A stretch of DNA of 64,000 bases from Micromonospora tulbaghiae (GTDB lineage: Bacteria; Actinomycetota; Actinomycetes; Mycobacteriales; Micromonosporaceae): assembly GCF_900091605.1 (NCBI RefSeq), contig NZ_FMCQ01000001.1, forward strand, positions 1,001,860-1,065,859, written 5' to 3'. The notes beneath the pieces were generated by a model. The model did not search any database. It was not told the DNA's origin and was given only the letters and a program-made list of their open reading frames with translations. Positions 17,288 through 29,653 of this stretch are shown here, piece by piece. Position numbers and translations under genes: made by a program. Each line of letters begins with the position of its first letter. The stretch's first letter is position 1.

Positions 17288-18505
17288 ATGATCGACCACC
17301 GCAGGCTCGGCCGGGAGCTGGAGCTGTTCGTCTCCGACCCGCTCGCGGGCGCCGGGCTGCCGATCTGGCTGCCGGCCGGCGCCGCCGCCCGGCACGCCGT
17401 CGAGGAGTACGTCCGGGAGCTGGAGCGCCGGGCCGGCTACCGGCACGTCTACTCGCCGCCGCTGGGCAAACGGGAGCTGTTCGAGCTGTCCGGGCACCTG
17501 GGCTACTTCGCCGACGACATGTTCCCGCCGATGCGGCTGAGCGCCGACGACGAGTTCGTGCTGCGCCCGGCGCTCTGCCCGCACCACGCGCTCGTGTTCC
17601 GCGCCCGCGGCCGCTCCTACCGGGAGCTGCCGCTGCGGATCGCCGAGCTGGGCGGGATGTACCGGGCGGAGCGTTCCGGGGTGCTCGGCGGGCTGTCCCG
17701 GGTGCGGGCCATCTCGCTCAACGACGCGCACAACTTCTGCGCGCTGGAGCAGGTCGGCGACGAGGTCCGCGAGATCCTGCGGCTGATCGGCGAGGCGCAC
17801 GCCGCGCTCGGTGTCCGTCCCGCCGGGTTCCGGTTGTCGCTGCGCGGGCCGGGCCATCGGTACGTGGGCGACGACGCTGGCTGGGCGCGGGCCGAGGAAC
17901 TGCTCCGCGCCGCGCTCGACGGGGTGGACGTCGTCGAGGCGCCGGGCGAGGCCGCGTTCTACGGCCCGAAGATCGACGTTCAGATCGTGGACGCGGCCGG
18001 CCGGGAGTCGACCATCTCCACCGTCCAGCTCGACTTCGACAAGCCGGAGCGGTTCGACCTGTCGTACACCGACTCGGACGGCCGCCGGAAACGGCCGGTG
18101 ATGGTGCACCGCAGCCTGGTCGGCAGCATGGAGCGGCTGTTCGCGTACCTGATCGAGGTGCACGAGGGCGCCTTCCCCGCCTGGTACGCCCCGGTGCAGG
18201 TGCTGCTGCTCCCGGTGGACGCGGCGCAGGCCGACGCGGCCGTCGGGCTGGCCCGCCGGGCCGAGGCGGCCGGGCTGCGGGCCGAGATCGACCACGCCGG
18301 TTCGCTCGGTGCCCGGATCCGGGACGCGTCCCGCCGCCGCGTCCCGTACACCGGCGTGGTCGGCCCCCGGGAGGCGGCCGACGGCTCGGTCTCGCTGCGC
18401 CTGCGCGACGGCCGGGTGCTCGACCCGATGCCCGCCGCGCAGGCGCTGGACCTGGTCGGCGCGGTGGTCGCGAGCCGGTCGGCGGGGCTGCTCCCGCCGG
18501 CCTGA
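17288..18505 (+). CDS. Threonyl-tRNA synthetase paralogue, catalytic and anticodon domains only
   Basis: 405 residues against about 640-690 for housekeeping ThrRS: the TGS domain and the N2 editing domain are absent. Class II motif 2 (RELPLRIAELGGMYRAERSG, 112-131) and motif 3 (GSMERLFAYLIEVHEG) are intact, and all three zinc ligands that recognise threonine are present (Cys97, His148, His274). An anticodon-binding domain fills about 300-395. It should charge tRNA-Thr but cannot edit mischarged serine. The start has AAGGAG at 17276-17281. A housekeeping thrS is expected elsewhere. This may be a starvation-induced backup or an inhibitor-resistant copy. Confidence 0.88.
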   Translation: MIDHRRLGRELELFVSDPLAGAGLPIWLPAGAAARHAVEEYVRELERRAGYRHVYSPPLGKRELFELSGHLGYFADDMFPPMRLSADDEFVLRPALCPHHALVFRARGRSYRELPLRIAELGGMYRAERSGVLGGLSRVRAISLNDAHNFCALEQVGDEVREILRLIGEAHAALGVRPAGFRLSLRGPGHRYVGDDAGWARAEELLRAALDGVDVVEAPGEAAFYGPKIDVQIVDAAGRESTISTVQLDFDKPERFDLSYTDSDGRRKRPVMVHRSLVGSMERLFAYLIEVHEGAFPAWYAPVQVLLLPVDAAQADAAVGLARRAEAAGLRAEIDHAGSLGARIRDASRRRVPYTGVVGPREAADGSVSLRLRDGRVLDPMPAAQALDLVGAVVASRSAGLLPPA

Positions 18506-18511
18506 CTCCGG

Positions 18512-18544
18512 CCCGTCCGGGTGCCGGGAGGGCACCCGGACGGG
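18512..18544. terminator. Convergent terminator after ThrRS paralogue and ABC exporter
   Basis: A perfect 14-bp stem (18512-18525 with 18531-18544) closes a 5-nt loop GGGAG. It is placed between the ends of two converging transcription units. Confidence 0.8.
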
Positions 18545-18575
18545 GACCGGCGCCGGACCTGTGGCCGGGTCCATG

Positions 18576-20645
18576 TCAGTTCCCGACCGGCGTGCCGGCT
18601 CCGGCACGCATTCCCGGCGGACCGGCGGGGGCGGGCGCCGGCACCTCGTCTTCGATGACCGCGCCGCTGAACTGCGCCCGGTAGAGCCGGGCGTACGCGC
18701 CACCGGCGGCGACGAGCTGTTCGTGGGTGCCCTGCTCGACGATCCGGCCCTGCTCCATCATCAGGATCAGGTCGGCGTCGCGGATGGTGGACAGCCGGTG
18801 CGCGATGACGAAGCTCGTCCGGTCCGAGCGCAGCGCCGCCATGGCGCGCTGGAGCAGCACCTCCGTCCGGGTGTCCACCGAGCTGGTCGCCTCGTCCAGG
18901 ATCAGCAGCGACGGCTCGGCCAGGAACGCCCGGGCGATGGTGATGAGCTGCTTCTCCCCGGCGCTGACGTTGCTGCCCTCCTCGTCGATCACGGTGTCGT
19001 AGCCGTCCGGCAGGCTGCGGACGAACCGGTCCACGAACGTCGCCCGGGCGGCGGCGAGGATCTCCTCCTCGGTGGCGTCCGGCCGGCCGTAGGCGATGTT
19101 GTCCCGGATGGTCCCGCCGAACAGCCAGGTGTCCTGGAGCACCATGCCGATCCGGCCGCGCAGGTCGTCGCGGCGCATCGTGGAGATGTCCACCCCGTCC
19201 AGCGTGATCCGCCCGGCGTCCAGCTCGTAGAACCGCATGACCAGGTTGACCAGCGTGGTCTTGCCGGCGCCGGTGGGACCGACGATGGCCACCGTGTGAC
19301 CCGGCTCGGCGACCAGCGACAGGTCGTCGATGAGCGGCTTCTCCGGGTCGTACCGGAAGGAGACGTGTTCGAACTCGACCCGCCCGTGCGGGTCGGCGAC
19401 CCGGGCCGGCTCGGCCGGGTCAGGGCTCTGCTCGCCGGCGTCGAGCACGGCGAAGACGCGCTCGGCCGAGGCCACCCCGGACTGCAGCAGGTTGGCCATC
19501 GACGCGACCTGGGTGAGCGGCTGGGTGAACTGCCGCGAGTACTGGATGAACGCCTGCACGTCACCGAGGCTCATCGAGCCCGACGCCACCCGCAGGCCGC
19601 CGACCACGGCGATCGCGACGTAGCTGAGGTTCCCGATGAAGAACATCGCCGGCATGATCAGCCCGGAGACGAACTGCGCGCCGAAGCCGGCCCGGAACAG
19701 TTCCTCGTTCTTGGCGTGGAAGGCGGCCTCGACCTCCTTCTGCCGACCGAAGACCTTCACCAGCTCGTGCCCGGTGTACGCCTCCTCGATCTGGCCGTTC
19801 AGCTCGCCGGTGTGCTTCCACTGGGCGATGAACTTGCCCTGCGACCGCTTGGCGATCTGGCTGGTGACCACCACCGACAGCGGCACCGCGACGAGCGCGA
19901 CGACAGCCAGCAACGGCGAGATCCAGAACATCATCCCGAGTACGCCGACCACTGTGAGCAGCGAGGTGAGCAACTGGCTCAGCGTCTGCTGGAGTGTCTG
20001 CGACACGTTGTCGATGTCGTTGGTGACCCGGCTGAGCAGCTCACCGCGGGGCTGCTTGTCGAAGTAGGGCAGCGGCAGCCGGTTGAGCTTGTCCTCCACG
20101 TCGGCGCGCAGCGTCAGCACGGTGCGCTGCACCACGCCGTTGAGCACCCAGCCCTGCGCCCACTGGAGCATGCTCGCGCCGATGTAGAGCACGACAGCGA
20201 ACGCCAGCACCCGGCCCAGCGCGTCGAAGTCGATGCCGGTGCCGGGGATCACGTCCATCCGGGCCAGCATGTCGGCGAAGTTGCCGTTGCCCTCGGCGCG
20301 GGCCGCCTCCGCCGCCGCCTCGGTGGTGGTGCCGGGTGGCAACTGCCGCCCGATCACCCCGCTGAAGATCAGATCGGTGGCGTGGCCGAGCACCTTCGGC
20401 CCGATGACGCTGAGCCCGACGCTGGCCAGGGCCAGCGCGAGCACGCCGGTGAGCTGGAGCCGGTACGGCCGTAGCCGCCCCAGCAGACGGCGTGCCGACG
20501 GCCCGAAGTTCATCGCCTTCTCGGCCGGCATGCCCATGCTCATGTGCGGCGGGCCGCCGCCGGGCCGCCGCCCGGCCGGAGGTAGTCGCGACGGTTCGTT
20601 CTTCTGCTGCGGTACCGACGGCGTGCCGCCGTTCCCCCCACTCAC
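18576..20645 (-). CDS. ABC exporter half-transporter (TMD-NBD), second subunit
   Basis: 689 residues. A Pro/Gly-rich N-terminal tail of about 50 residues leads into six TM helices (~65-350), then an ABC ATPase domain with Walker [10 protein letters not shown], signature SAGEKQLI (canonical LSGGQ altered to VSAGE) and Walker [11 protein letters not shown]. The type IV exporter (MDR) fold fits drug or lipid export. Its GTG start overlaps the stop of the partner gene by 4 bp (GTGA), indicating translational coupling and a heterodimer. An altered signature in one subunit suggests one degenerate ATP site. Confidence 0.92.
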   Translation of the reverse strand: MSGGNGGTPSVPQQKNEPSRLPPAGRRPGGGPPHMSMGMPAEKAMNFGPSARRLLGRLRPYRLQLTGVLALALASVGLSVIGPKVLGHATDLIFSGVIGRQLPPGTTTEAAAEAARAEGNGNFADMLARMDVIPGTGIDFDALGRVLAFAVVLYIGASMLQWAQGWVLNGVVQRTVLTLRADVEDKLNRLPLPYFDKQPRGELLSRVTNDIDNVSQTLQQTLSQLLTSLLTVVGVLGMMFWISPLLAVVALVAVPLSVVVTSQIAKRSQGKFIAQWKHTGELNGQIEEAYTGHELVKVFGRQKEVEAAFHAKNEELFRAGFGAQFVSGLIMPAMFFIGNLSYVAIAVVGGLRVASGSMSLGDVQAFIQYSRQFTQPLTQVASMANLLQSGVASAERVFAVLDAGEQSPDPAEPARVADPHGRVEFEHVSFRYDPEKPLIDDLSLVAEPGHTVAIVGPTGAGKTTLVNLVMRFYELDAGRITLDGVDISTMRRDDLRGRIGMVLQDTWLFGGTIRDNIAYGRPDATEEEILAAARATFVDRFVRSLPDGYDTVIDEEGSNVSAGEKQLITIARAFLAEPSLLILDEATSSVDTRTEVLLQRAMAALRSDRTSFVIAHRLSTIRDADLILMMEQGRIVEQGTHEQLVAAGGAYARLYRAQFSGAVIEDEVPAPAPAGPPGMRAGAGTPVGN

Positions 20646-22375
20646 GCGGCCACCTCCGCCGTCTGCTGCGACGCGACGATCTCGGCGTACGTGGGGCAGC
20701 TCTCCAGCAGTTCCTCATGCCGTCCCATCCCGACGACACCCCCGTCCTCGAGCACGATGATCTGGTCGGCGTCGATGATCGTGGAGACCCGCTGGGCCAC
20801 GATCACCACCGCCGCGTCCGCGGTGACCGGCTTGAGGGCGGCCCGCAGCCGGGCGTCCGTGCCGAGGTCGAGCGCGGAGAAGGAGTCGTCGAAGAGATAG
20901 ATCTCCGGTTTGCGGACGAGCGCGCGGGCGATCGCCAGTCGTTGCCGCTGGCCACCGGAGACGTTCGTGCCGCCCTGCGCGATCGGCGCCTCCAGCCCGC
21001 CCGGCATGTCGGCGACGAAGTCGCGCGCCTGGGCGATCTCCAGGGCGGCCCACAGGTCGGCGTCGGTGGCGTCCGGGTTGCCGTAGCGCAGGTTGCTGGC
21101 GACCGTGCCGGTGAACAGGTACGGCCGCTGGGGCACCAGCCCGATCCGCCGCCACAGCTCGTCCGGGGCCAGGTCCCGTACGTCCACGCCGTCGACCAGG
21201 ACCGCGCCGGCGGTCGGGTCGACCAGCCGGGGGATGAGCGTCAGCAGCGTGGTCTTGCCGGCGCCGGTGGAACCGATGATCGCCGTGGTCCGGCCCGGCT
21301 CGGCCCGGAACGAGATGTCGTGCAGCACCGGGGCACTGGCACCCGGGTACTGGAATCCGGCGCCGCGCAACTCCAGCTCGCCCTGGCCGCTGACCTCGGT
21401 GACCGGGTCGGTCGACGGCACGACCGACGAGTCGGTGTCCAGCACCTCCTCGATGCGCTCGGCGCAGACCGCCGCCCGGGGCACCATCATCAGCATGAAG
21501 GTGGCCATCATGACCGCCATCAGGATCTGCATCAGGTACTGCAGGAACGCGGTGAGCGCGCCGATCTGGATCTGACCGCTGTCGACCCGCGCCGCGCCGA
21601 ACCAGAGCACCGCGACGCTGGAGACGTTCAGCACCAGCATCACGATCGGGAAGATCAGCGCCTGGAGTCGCCCGATCCGCAGCGCGGTGGCGGTCAGGTC
21701 GGTGTTCGCGGCCCGGAACCGGTCGGTCTCGTACGGCTCGCGGACGAACGCCCGGACCACCCGGATGCCGGTGATCTGCTCGCGCAGCACCCGGTTGACG
21801 GTGTCGATCCGCGTCTGCATGAGCCGGAAGCCCGGCACCATCCGGCGGATGATGAGACCCAGCGCGACTGCGAGCACCGGTACGCAGACCAGCATCAGCC
21901 AGGAGAGCCCGACGTCCTCGCGCAGCGCCATCACCACGCCGCCGACGCTCATGATCGGCGCGGCCACCAGCATGGTGCAGCTCAGCAGCACCAGCATCTG
22001 CACCTGCTGGACGTCGTTGGTGTTGCGGGTGATCAGGGACGGCGCCCCGAACCGGGCGACCTCGCGGGCTGAGAAGCTGTTGACGCGCCGGAAGATCGAG
22101 CCACGTACGTCGCGGCCGAACGCCATCGCGGTCTTCGCGCCGAAGTAGACGGCGGCGATCGAGCAGGCGATCTGGAGCAGGCTGACCACCAGCATCCACC
22201 CGCCCGTACGCAGGATCTGGTCGGTGTCGCCGACGGCGACGCCCCGGTCGATGATGTCGGCGTTCAGGCTGGGCAGGTAGAGCGAGGCGATGGTGCCGAC
22301 GAACTGGAACGCCACCACGGCGGCCAGCCATCGTCGGTACGGGTGCAGATGTGTGCGGAGCAGGCGGATCAACAC
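20642..22375 (-). CDS. ABC exporter half-transporter (TMD-NBD), first subunit
   Basis: 577 residues: six TM helices (~15-310) and an ATPase domain with Walker [10 protein letters not shown], signature [15 protein letters not shown] and Walker [14 protein letters not shown]. In Walker B the usual catalytic Glu after the Asp is replaced by Asp (FDDS), typical of the degenerate-site half of heterodimeric exporters such as TM287/288. It starts 7 bp inside the end of the MarR gene upstream, so regulator and both subunits form one operon. Confidence 0.92.
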   Translation of the reverse strand: MLIRLLRTHLHPYRRWLAAVVAFQFVGTIASLYLPSLNADIIDRGVAVGDTDQILRTGGWMLVVSLLQIACSIAAVYFGAKTAMAFGRDVRGSIFRRVNSFSAREVARFGAPSLITRNTNDVQQVQMLVLLSCTMLVAAPIMSVGGVVMALREDVGLSWLMLVCVPVLAVALGLIIRRMVPGFRLMQTRIDTVNRVLREQITGIRVVRAFVREPYETDRFRAANTDLTATALRIGRLQALIFPIVMLVLNVSSVAVLWFGAARVDSGQIQIGALTAFLQYLMQILMAVMMATFMLMMVPRAAVCAERIEEVLDTDSSVVPSTDPVTEVSGQGELELRGAGFQYPGASAPVLHDISFRAEPGRTTAIIGSTGAGKTTLLTLIPRLVDPTAGAVLVDGVDVRDLAPDELWRRIGLVPQRPYLFTGTVASNLRYGNPDATDADLWAALEIAQARDFVADMPGGLEAPIAQGGTNVSGGQRQRLAIARALVRKPEIYLFDDSFSALDLGTDARLRAALKPVTADAAVVIVAQRVSTIIDADQIIVLEDGGVVGMGRHEELLESCPTYAEIVASQQTAEVAA

Positions 22376-22896
22376 GGATGGCTCCCCGTTGGCGGCTCGG
22401 TGTCGGACTCGCTGTCCCGGTTCAACCGACGGAGGTCACCGTCGGACATGCCGGTGATGATTTCGATCAGGAACTCGCGGATCACCGCCCGTTTGGCCGG
22501 GTCGGCGTCGACCGACGTCAACGGCCGGTCGCTGTCGATCCGGTCGATGATGGCGCGGGCGTGCGCCGCACCCTTGTCGGTCAGGGTGAGGCGGACCGTG
22601 CGGCGGTCCTCGGGAGCGCGACGCCGGCTGACGAAACCGTCGCGTTCCAGTGTGTCGACGATGCCGGTGAGCGTCGCCGGCCGGACGAAGCACACCTCGG
22701 CCATGTCCCGGTGACTCACGTCGCCGGAGCGGAGGAGGATCATCAGGACCCGCATGCCGGCGGACGTGAGCCCGTGGTGTTCGGCGAGGTAACGCCCCCA
22801 GTGCTGTTCGACGACGTGGCCGGCGATCGAGACCAGCCGGCCGAGTGGCGCGTGGTGCAACGCGTCGGGGAAGCGGACGAGCGGGCCCATGTTCAC
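22369..22896 (-). CDS. MarR-family regulator of the ABC exporter operon
   Basis: 175 residues with a winged-helix MarR domain: recognition region SHRDMAEVCFVRPATLTGIVDTLERDGFVSRRR and wing PEDRRTVRLTLTDKG. First gene of the operon with the two ABC subunits, overlapping the next by 7 bp, so it probably autoregulates and controls the exporter. GTG 22896 is preferred because TAATCT lies 7 nt upstream (22909 down to 22904), a leaderless arrangement; ATG 22890 two codons in is the alternative. Confidence 0.87.
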   Translation of the reverse strand: MNMGPLVRFPDALHHAPLGRLVSIAGHVVEQHWGRYLAEHHGLTSAGMRVLMILLRSGDVSHRDMAEVCFVRPATLTGIVDTLERDGFVSRRRAPEDRRTVRLTLTDKGAAHARAIIDRIDSDRPLTSVDADPAKRAVIREFLIEIITGMSDGDLRRLNRDSESDTEPPTGSHPC

Positions 22897-22951
22897 GAGC
22901 GTCAGATTAGCTCCCGAACCATCAGGGCCCAAACTATTTCTGAGAGTCTCC

Positions 22952-23467
22952 TCAGCCGCGGTCGGCGCGAGCCTGGGACGGCTCGTCCGGCGCGGTGGCG
23001 ACGTACTCCCGCATCACCTCGGTGACCTCGCGCAGGAACGCCGTGGTGGCCTCGGCCTGCTCCGGGGTGAGCCGGGCGACCGCCCGGTCGACGCCGACGA
23101 GCATCGGGCGCAGCGCCTCCAGTACCTCACTCACAGCGCTCTCGGTCACCTGGAGGCTGAGCCGCCTCCTGTCGTGCGGGTGCGGGGTCCGGGCGACGTG
23201 ACCTGCCTGCACGAGCCGGTCGACGAGCGTGGTCGCCGAGGCGGACCGGATGCCGAGCCGGTTGCCCAGCTCGACCGGGCCCAGCGGCTCCGGGCTGGAG
23301 ACCAGGTGGTCGATGGCCGCGGCGTCGGTCGCGTTGAGGCCCAGGCGGCGGGCCAGCGCGGCCCGGGTGTCACCGGCGATCCGCAGCACGTCGCGCAGCG
23401 CGCGGGCGGCCTCGCTGCTCGGCGGCGCGGCCGGCGCTCGCTCTCCGGTTGACGGCACCCCTTCCAC
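22952..23467 (-). CDS. MarR-family regulator divergent from an MFS exporter
   Basis: 171 residues; MarR winged helix with LGPVELGNRLGIRSASATTLVDRLVQAGHV and wing PHDRRRLSLQVTE. It is transcribed away from the drug exporter at 23523, and the 55-bp gap carries a perfect palindrome, so local repression with ligand release is the likely mode. The GTG start has TAGCTT six nt upstream (23479 down to 23474), so the transcript is probably leaderless and its -10 lies next to the operator. Confidence 0.87.
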   Translation of the reverse strand: MEGVPSTGERAPAAPPSSEAARALRDVLRIAGDTRAALARRLGLNATDAAAIDHLVSSPEPLGPVELGNRLGIRSASATTLVDRLVQAGHVARTPHPHDRRRLSLQVTESAVSEVLEALRPMLVGVDRAVARLTPEQAEATTAFLREVTEVMREYVATAPDEPSQARADRG

Positions 23468-23489
23468 GGGATAAAGCTAGCATCTCGGG

Positions 23490-23508
23490 TAGCTAGAGAA
23501 TCTAGCTA
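23490..23508. promoter_or_regulatory. Palindromic MarR operator
   Basis: TAGCTAGA-GAA-TCTAGCTA: perfect 8-bp arms around 3 bp, in the divergent gap between the MarR gene and the MFS exporter. An extra GCTAGC half-site lies at 23476-23481, overlapping the regulator's own -10. The size and location fit a MarR dimer site. Confidence 0.75.
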
Positions 23509-23522
23509 AAGGGGAGGGCGCA

Positions 23523-25145
23523 ATGCGCGGCGACGGGCGCGGACGCTGGTTCGGGCTGCTGGCCATCAGCCTCGGCGTAGCGATGATCATCGTGGACGCC
23601 ACGATCGTGAACGTCGCGGTGCCGCAGATCATCCGGGACCTCGACATCACCTCCACCGACGCGCAGTGGGTGCAGGAGGCGTACACCCTGGTCTTCGCCG
23701 CGTTGCTGCTGGTCGCCGGCCGCTTCGCCGACCGGTCCGGGCGGCGGCGGATGTTCCTCGTCGGCGTCACCGTGTTCGTGGTCGCGAGCGTGCTCGCGGC
23801 GCTCGCCGGCTCCGGCGAGACGCTCATCGCCTCCCGGGTGCTCCAGGGCGTCGGCGGCGCGATGATGCTGCCCACCTCGCTGTCCCTGCTCAACGCCAAC
23901 TTCACCGGCCGGGAGAAGGGCATCGCGTTCGCCGTCTGGGGCTCCACGATCGGTGGCGCGGCGGCGCTCGGGCCGCTGCTCGGCGGCTGGCTCACCACCA
24001 CGTACTCCTGGCGGTGGGCCTTCGGCATCAACGTCCCGGTCAGCCTGGCCGTGATCGTGGCGACGCTCGTGCTCGTGGCCGAGTCCCGCGACGAGCACGC
24101 CGAGCGCGGGCTGGACCTGCTCGGCGCGCTGCTCTCGGTGATCGGCATGACCGGCGTGGTCTTCGCGCTGATCGAGGGCCGCACCTACGGCTGGTGGGAG
24201 CGGGAACGGGCGTTCAGCCTGTTCGGGCTGGACTGGACCGCGTCGATCTCGCCGGTGCCGGTGGCCGCGCTGGTCGGCCTCGTCGCGCTCGGGATCTTCC
24301 TGGCCCAGCAGGTACGTCGCAACCGGGCCGGCCGCCCGGCGCTGCTCGACCTGTCGCTGTTCGGCATCGGCTCGTTCCGCAACGGCATCCTGGCCGCCGC
24401 GATCGTCAGCCTGGGCGAGTTCGGCCTGCTGTTCGCGCTGCCGCTGTGGTTCCAGAACGTCCTCGGCTACAGCGCCTTCCGGACCGGCCTGGCGCTGCTG
24501 CCGCTCGCCGTCGGCAGCTTCCTGGCCAGCGGCATCGGCGCGCCGCTGACCCAGCGCTGGGGCGCGGCCCGGGTGGTCCAGCTCGGCGTCGCCGCCGAGC
24601 TGGTCGGCGTCGCCGGGCTCGGGTTCGTGGTCGCGCCGGACACCAGCTGGTGGGCGCCGCTGGGCTTCCTGTTCGTGTACGGCGTCGGCGTCGGCCTGGC
24701 CACCGCCCAGCTCACCGGCGTCTCGCTGTCGCAGGTGCCGGTGCGCCGCAGCGGCCAGGGTTCGGGCCTGCAGAGCACCGCCCGGCAGGTCGGTTCCGCG
24801 CTCGGCATCGCGGTGCTCGGCACCGTGCTCTTCGCCGGCCTCGGCGGGCTGCTCGGCGACCGCCTGGCCGACCAGCCGGGACTCACCCCGGCACAGCGGG
24901 ACCAGGTGGTGAGCGCGGTCAAGGAGAGCGCGGGTGCGGCGATCGGCGGGCTGGAGGCGGACCCGCGTACCGCCCCGATCGCCGCGGAGGCGAAGGCGGC
25001 GTTCTCCGAGGCCACCCGCTACGCGGCCTTCGCGGGCGCCGGGTTCCTGCTGATCGGCCTGGTCGCCTGCCTGCGCCTGCCGACCGTTCGCCACGGGGAG
25101 ACCGGGGAATCCCAGTCCACCGAAGCGGAGCCGTCCCGGGCCTGA
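23523..25145 (+). CDS. MFS drug exporter, DHA2 (14-TM) family
   Basis: 540 residues with about 14 hydrophobic helices. Motif A variant GRFADRSGRRRMFLVG between TM2 and TM3 and the motif C-type stretch ALGPLLGGWL in TM5 identify a drug:H+ antiporter of the EmrB/QacA type. The ribosome site is AAGGGGAGGG at 23508-23517. Control by the divergent MarR protein is probable. A long extracellular loop near residues 445-490 carries charged residues. Substrate not predictable. Confidence 0.92.
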   Translation: MRGDGRGRWFGLLAISLGVAMIIVDATIVNVAVPQIIRDLDITSTDAQWVQEAYTLVFAALLLVAGRFADRSGRRRMFLVGVTVFVVASVLAALAGSGETLIASRVLQGVGGAMMLPTSLSLLNANFTGREKGIAFAVWGSTIGGAAALGPLLGGWLTTTYSWRWAFGINVPVSLAVIVATLVLVAESRDEHAERGLDLLGALLSVIGMTGVVFALIEGRTYGWWERERAFSLFGLDWTASISPVPVAALVGLVALGIFLAQQVRRNRAGRPALLDLSLFGIGSFRNGILAAAIVSLGEFGLLFALPLWFQNVLGYSAFRTGLALLPLAVGSFLASGIGAPLTQRWGAARVVQLGVAAELVGVAGLGFVVAPDTSWWAPLGFLFVYGVGVGLATAQLTGVSLSQVPVRRSGQGSGLQSTARQVGSALGIAVLGTVLFAGLGGLLGDRLADQPGLTPAQRDQVVSAVKESAGAAIGGLEADPRTAPIAAEAKAAFSEATRYAAFAGAGFLLIGLVACLRLPTVRHGETGESQSTEAEPSRA

Positions 25146-25150
25146 GCCGC

Positions 25151-25170
25151 GCCGGGCGGCCCCGCCCGGC
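25151..25170. terminator. Convergent terminator between MFS and DoxX genes
   Basis: GCCGGGC (25151-25157) pairs with GCCCGGC (25164-25170). Flanking GCCGC/GCGGC lengthens the stem to 25146-25176 with one bulged T. Confidence 0.55.
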
Positions 25171-25193
25171 TGCGGCACGCCGGCCCGCCGGGC

Positions 25194-25637
25194 TCATCCG
25201 CCGAGGGCCACCGCCAGCGCGGCGGCCACGAAGACGACCTGGAGCACCGTACGCACGCCGAGCGGGGTCACCGGACGGCCGGCGAGCGTGAGGCGACGCC
25301 GCGCGGCGGACACGTTCGCCGGGAACATGGCGAGCATCAGCAGCGCCAGCCCGGCCGCCGCCCAGCGCGCGGTGGCCGGGAACAGCAGCGCGAGCGCGCC
25401 GGCGAGTTCCAGCACGCCGGTCACGGTGACCAGCAGGCCGGGCCGGGGCAGCGACGGCGGGACCATCGCGATCAGGTCGGCCCGGCGGGACGCGAAGTGG
25501 GCCACGCCGGTCAGCACCAACATCAGCGCCAGCCCGACCCGCAGCGCGGGGTGCCACCCGTCCAGGGCGTCCACGCCGAGCAGGCCGGCGATGCGGGCCA
25601 GCGCGGTGCCGGCGAGGAGCGCGATCAGGGGTGCCAT
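25194..25637 (-). CDS. DoxX-like membrane protein
   Basis: 147 residues with four hydrophobic helices and the DoxX-type core ALRVGLALMLVLTGVAHF...VTGVLELAGALALLFP. Some DoxX relatives take part in thiosulfate oxidation or redox/stress complexes; most are uncharacterised. ATG 25637 is chosen because GGAGGG precedes it; the open frame continues 12 codons upstream over the operator. It is divergent from a TetR regulator and probably its target. Confidence 0.75.
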   Translation of the reverse strand: MAPLIALLAGTALARIAGLLGVDALDGWHPALRVGLALMLVLTGVAHFASRRADLIAMVPPSLPRPGLLVTVTGVLELAGALALLFPATARWAAAGLALLMLAMFPANVSAARRRLTLAGRPVTPLGVRTVLQVVFVAAALAVALGG

Positions 25638-25657
25638 TGTCAATCCCTCCGACGAGC

Positions 25658-25676
25658 ATCTTGTCGATGACAAGAT
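25658..25676. promoter_or_regulatory. TetR operator O1
   Basis: ATCTTGTC-GAT-GACAAGAT: perfect 8-bp arms around 3 bp in the doxX/tetR divergent gap, 21 bp before the DoxX start. Confidence 0.75.
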
Positions 25677-25691
25677 TGCGCGACGGGTGCC

Positions 25692-25710
25692 ATCTTGTCA
25701 ATGACAAGTT
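25692..25710. promoter_or_regulatory. TetR operator O2
   Basis: ATCTTGTC-AAT-GACAAGTT: one arm mismatch relative to O1, with centres 34 bp apart. It abuts TAGGGT (25710-25715), the likely -10 of the regulator gene, so occupancy should block regulator transcription. Confidence 0.75.
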
Positions 25711-25721
25711 AGGGTGACGGC

Positions 25722-26261
25722 ATGGCCTCGTATCACCACGGCGACCTCCGTCGCGTCCTGCTGAGCACCGCGGCCGAGGCGATCGCCGAGTCCGGGCCGG
25801 CCGCGCTGAGCCTGCGTGAGCTGGCCCGGCGCGCCGGGGTCTCACACGCCGCGCCCGCGCACCACTTCGGCGACAAGGCCGGGCTGCTCACCGCGCTCGC
25901 CACCCAGGGCTTCGACCTGCTCGCCGACGCCTTGCGGCAGGCCGGGGACGACCTGCTCGACACCGGTGTGGCCTACGTCGGGTTCGCGGTGCGGCACCGG
26001 GCGCACTTCGACGTCATGTTCCGGCCCGAGCTGTACCGGGCCGACGACCCGGAGCTGGTCGCCGCCCGCGCGCGGTCGGGGGAACTGCTGCGCGGCGGGG
26101 TGGCCCGGCGCACCGGGCGGGAGCCGGACGCGGACGCGCTGGCCGCCTGGTCGATCGTGCACGGCTTCGCCACGCTCTGGCTCTCCGGCGCGCTGCCGCC
26201 CCGGGTGGGCGACGACCCGGAGGCCGCCGCCCGTACCGTGATCGGGCGGTTGTTCAGCTGA
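25722..26261 (+). CDS. TetR/AcrR-family regulator
   Basis: 179 residues. The N-terminal HTH reads LSLRELARRAGVSHAAPAHHFGDKAGLL and a ligand-binding helical domain follows. It starts 6 nt after TAGGGT, so its mRNA is probably leaderless. Two TTGTCnnnGACAA palindromes in the divergent gap are presumably its own sites, controlling itself and the DoxX-like protein. Residues 100 onward (AHFDVMFRPELY) match the WHG-type C-terminal domain. Confidence 0.9.
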   Translation: MASYHHGDLRRVLLSTAAEAIAESGPAALSLRELARRAGVSHAAPAHHFGDKAGLLTALATQGFDLLADALRQAGDDLLDTGVAYVGFAVRHRAHFDVMFRPELYRADDPELVAARARSGELLRGGVARRTGREPDADALAAWSIVHGFATLWLSGALPPRVGDDPEAAARTVIGRLFS

Positions 26262-26274
26262 GCCCGGCGGGGCG

Positions 26275-29536
<3,262 letters not shown>

Positions 29537-29626
29537 CTTGTGGCTCCTCCCGGGAGGTCGATGCCGGGAGTTTAGCGGCCGAGCTGCGGGGCCTAACGAT
29601 CGCTCAGTGTGGGATGCCGCACTGTA

Positions 29627-29642
29627 GTCAAACTTGGTTATT
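29627..29642. promoter_or_regulatory. PadR operator-like motif, copy 1
   Basis: GTCAAACTTGGTTATT lies immediately before, and overlaps by one base, the TACGCT -10 (29642-29647) of the PadR gene. It matches the motif at 30265-30280 (opposite strand) in 12 of 16 positions. Confidence 0.5.
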
Positions 29643-29653
29643 ACGCTTGTCCC

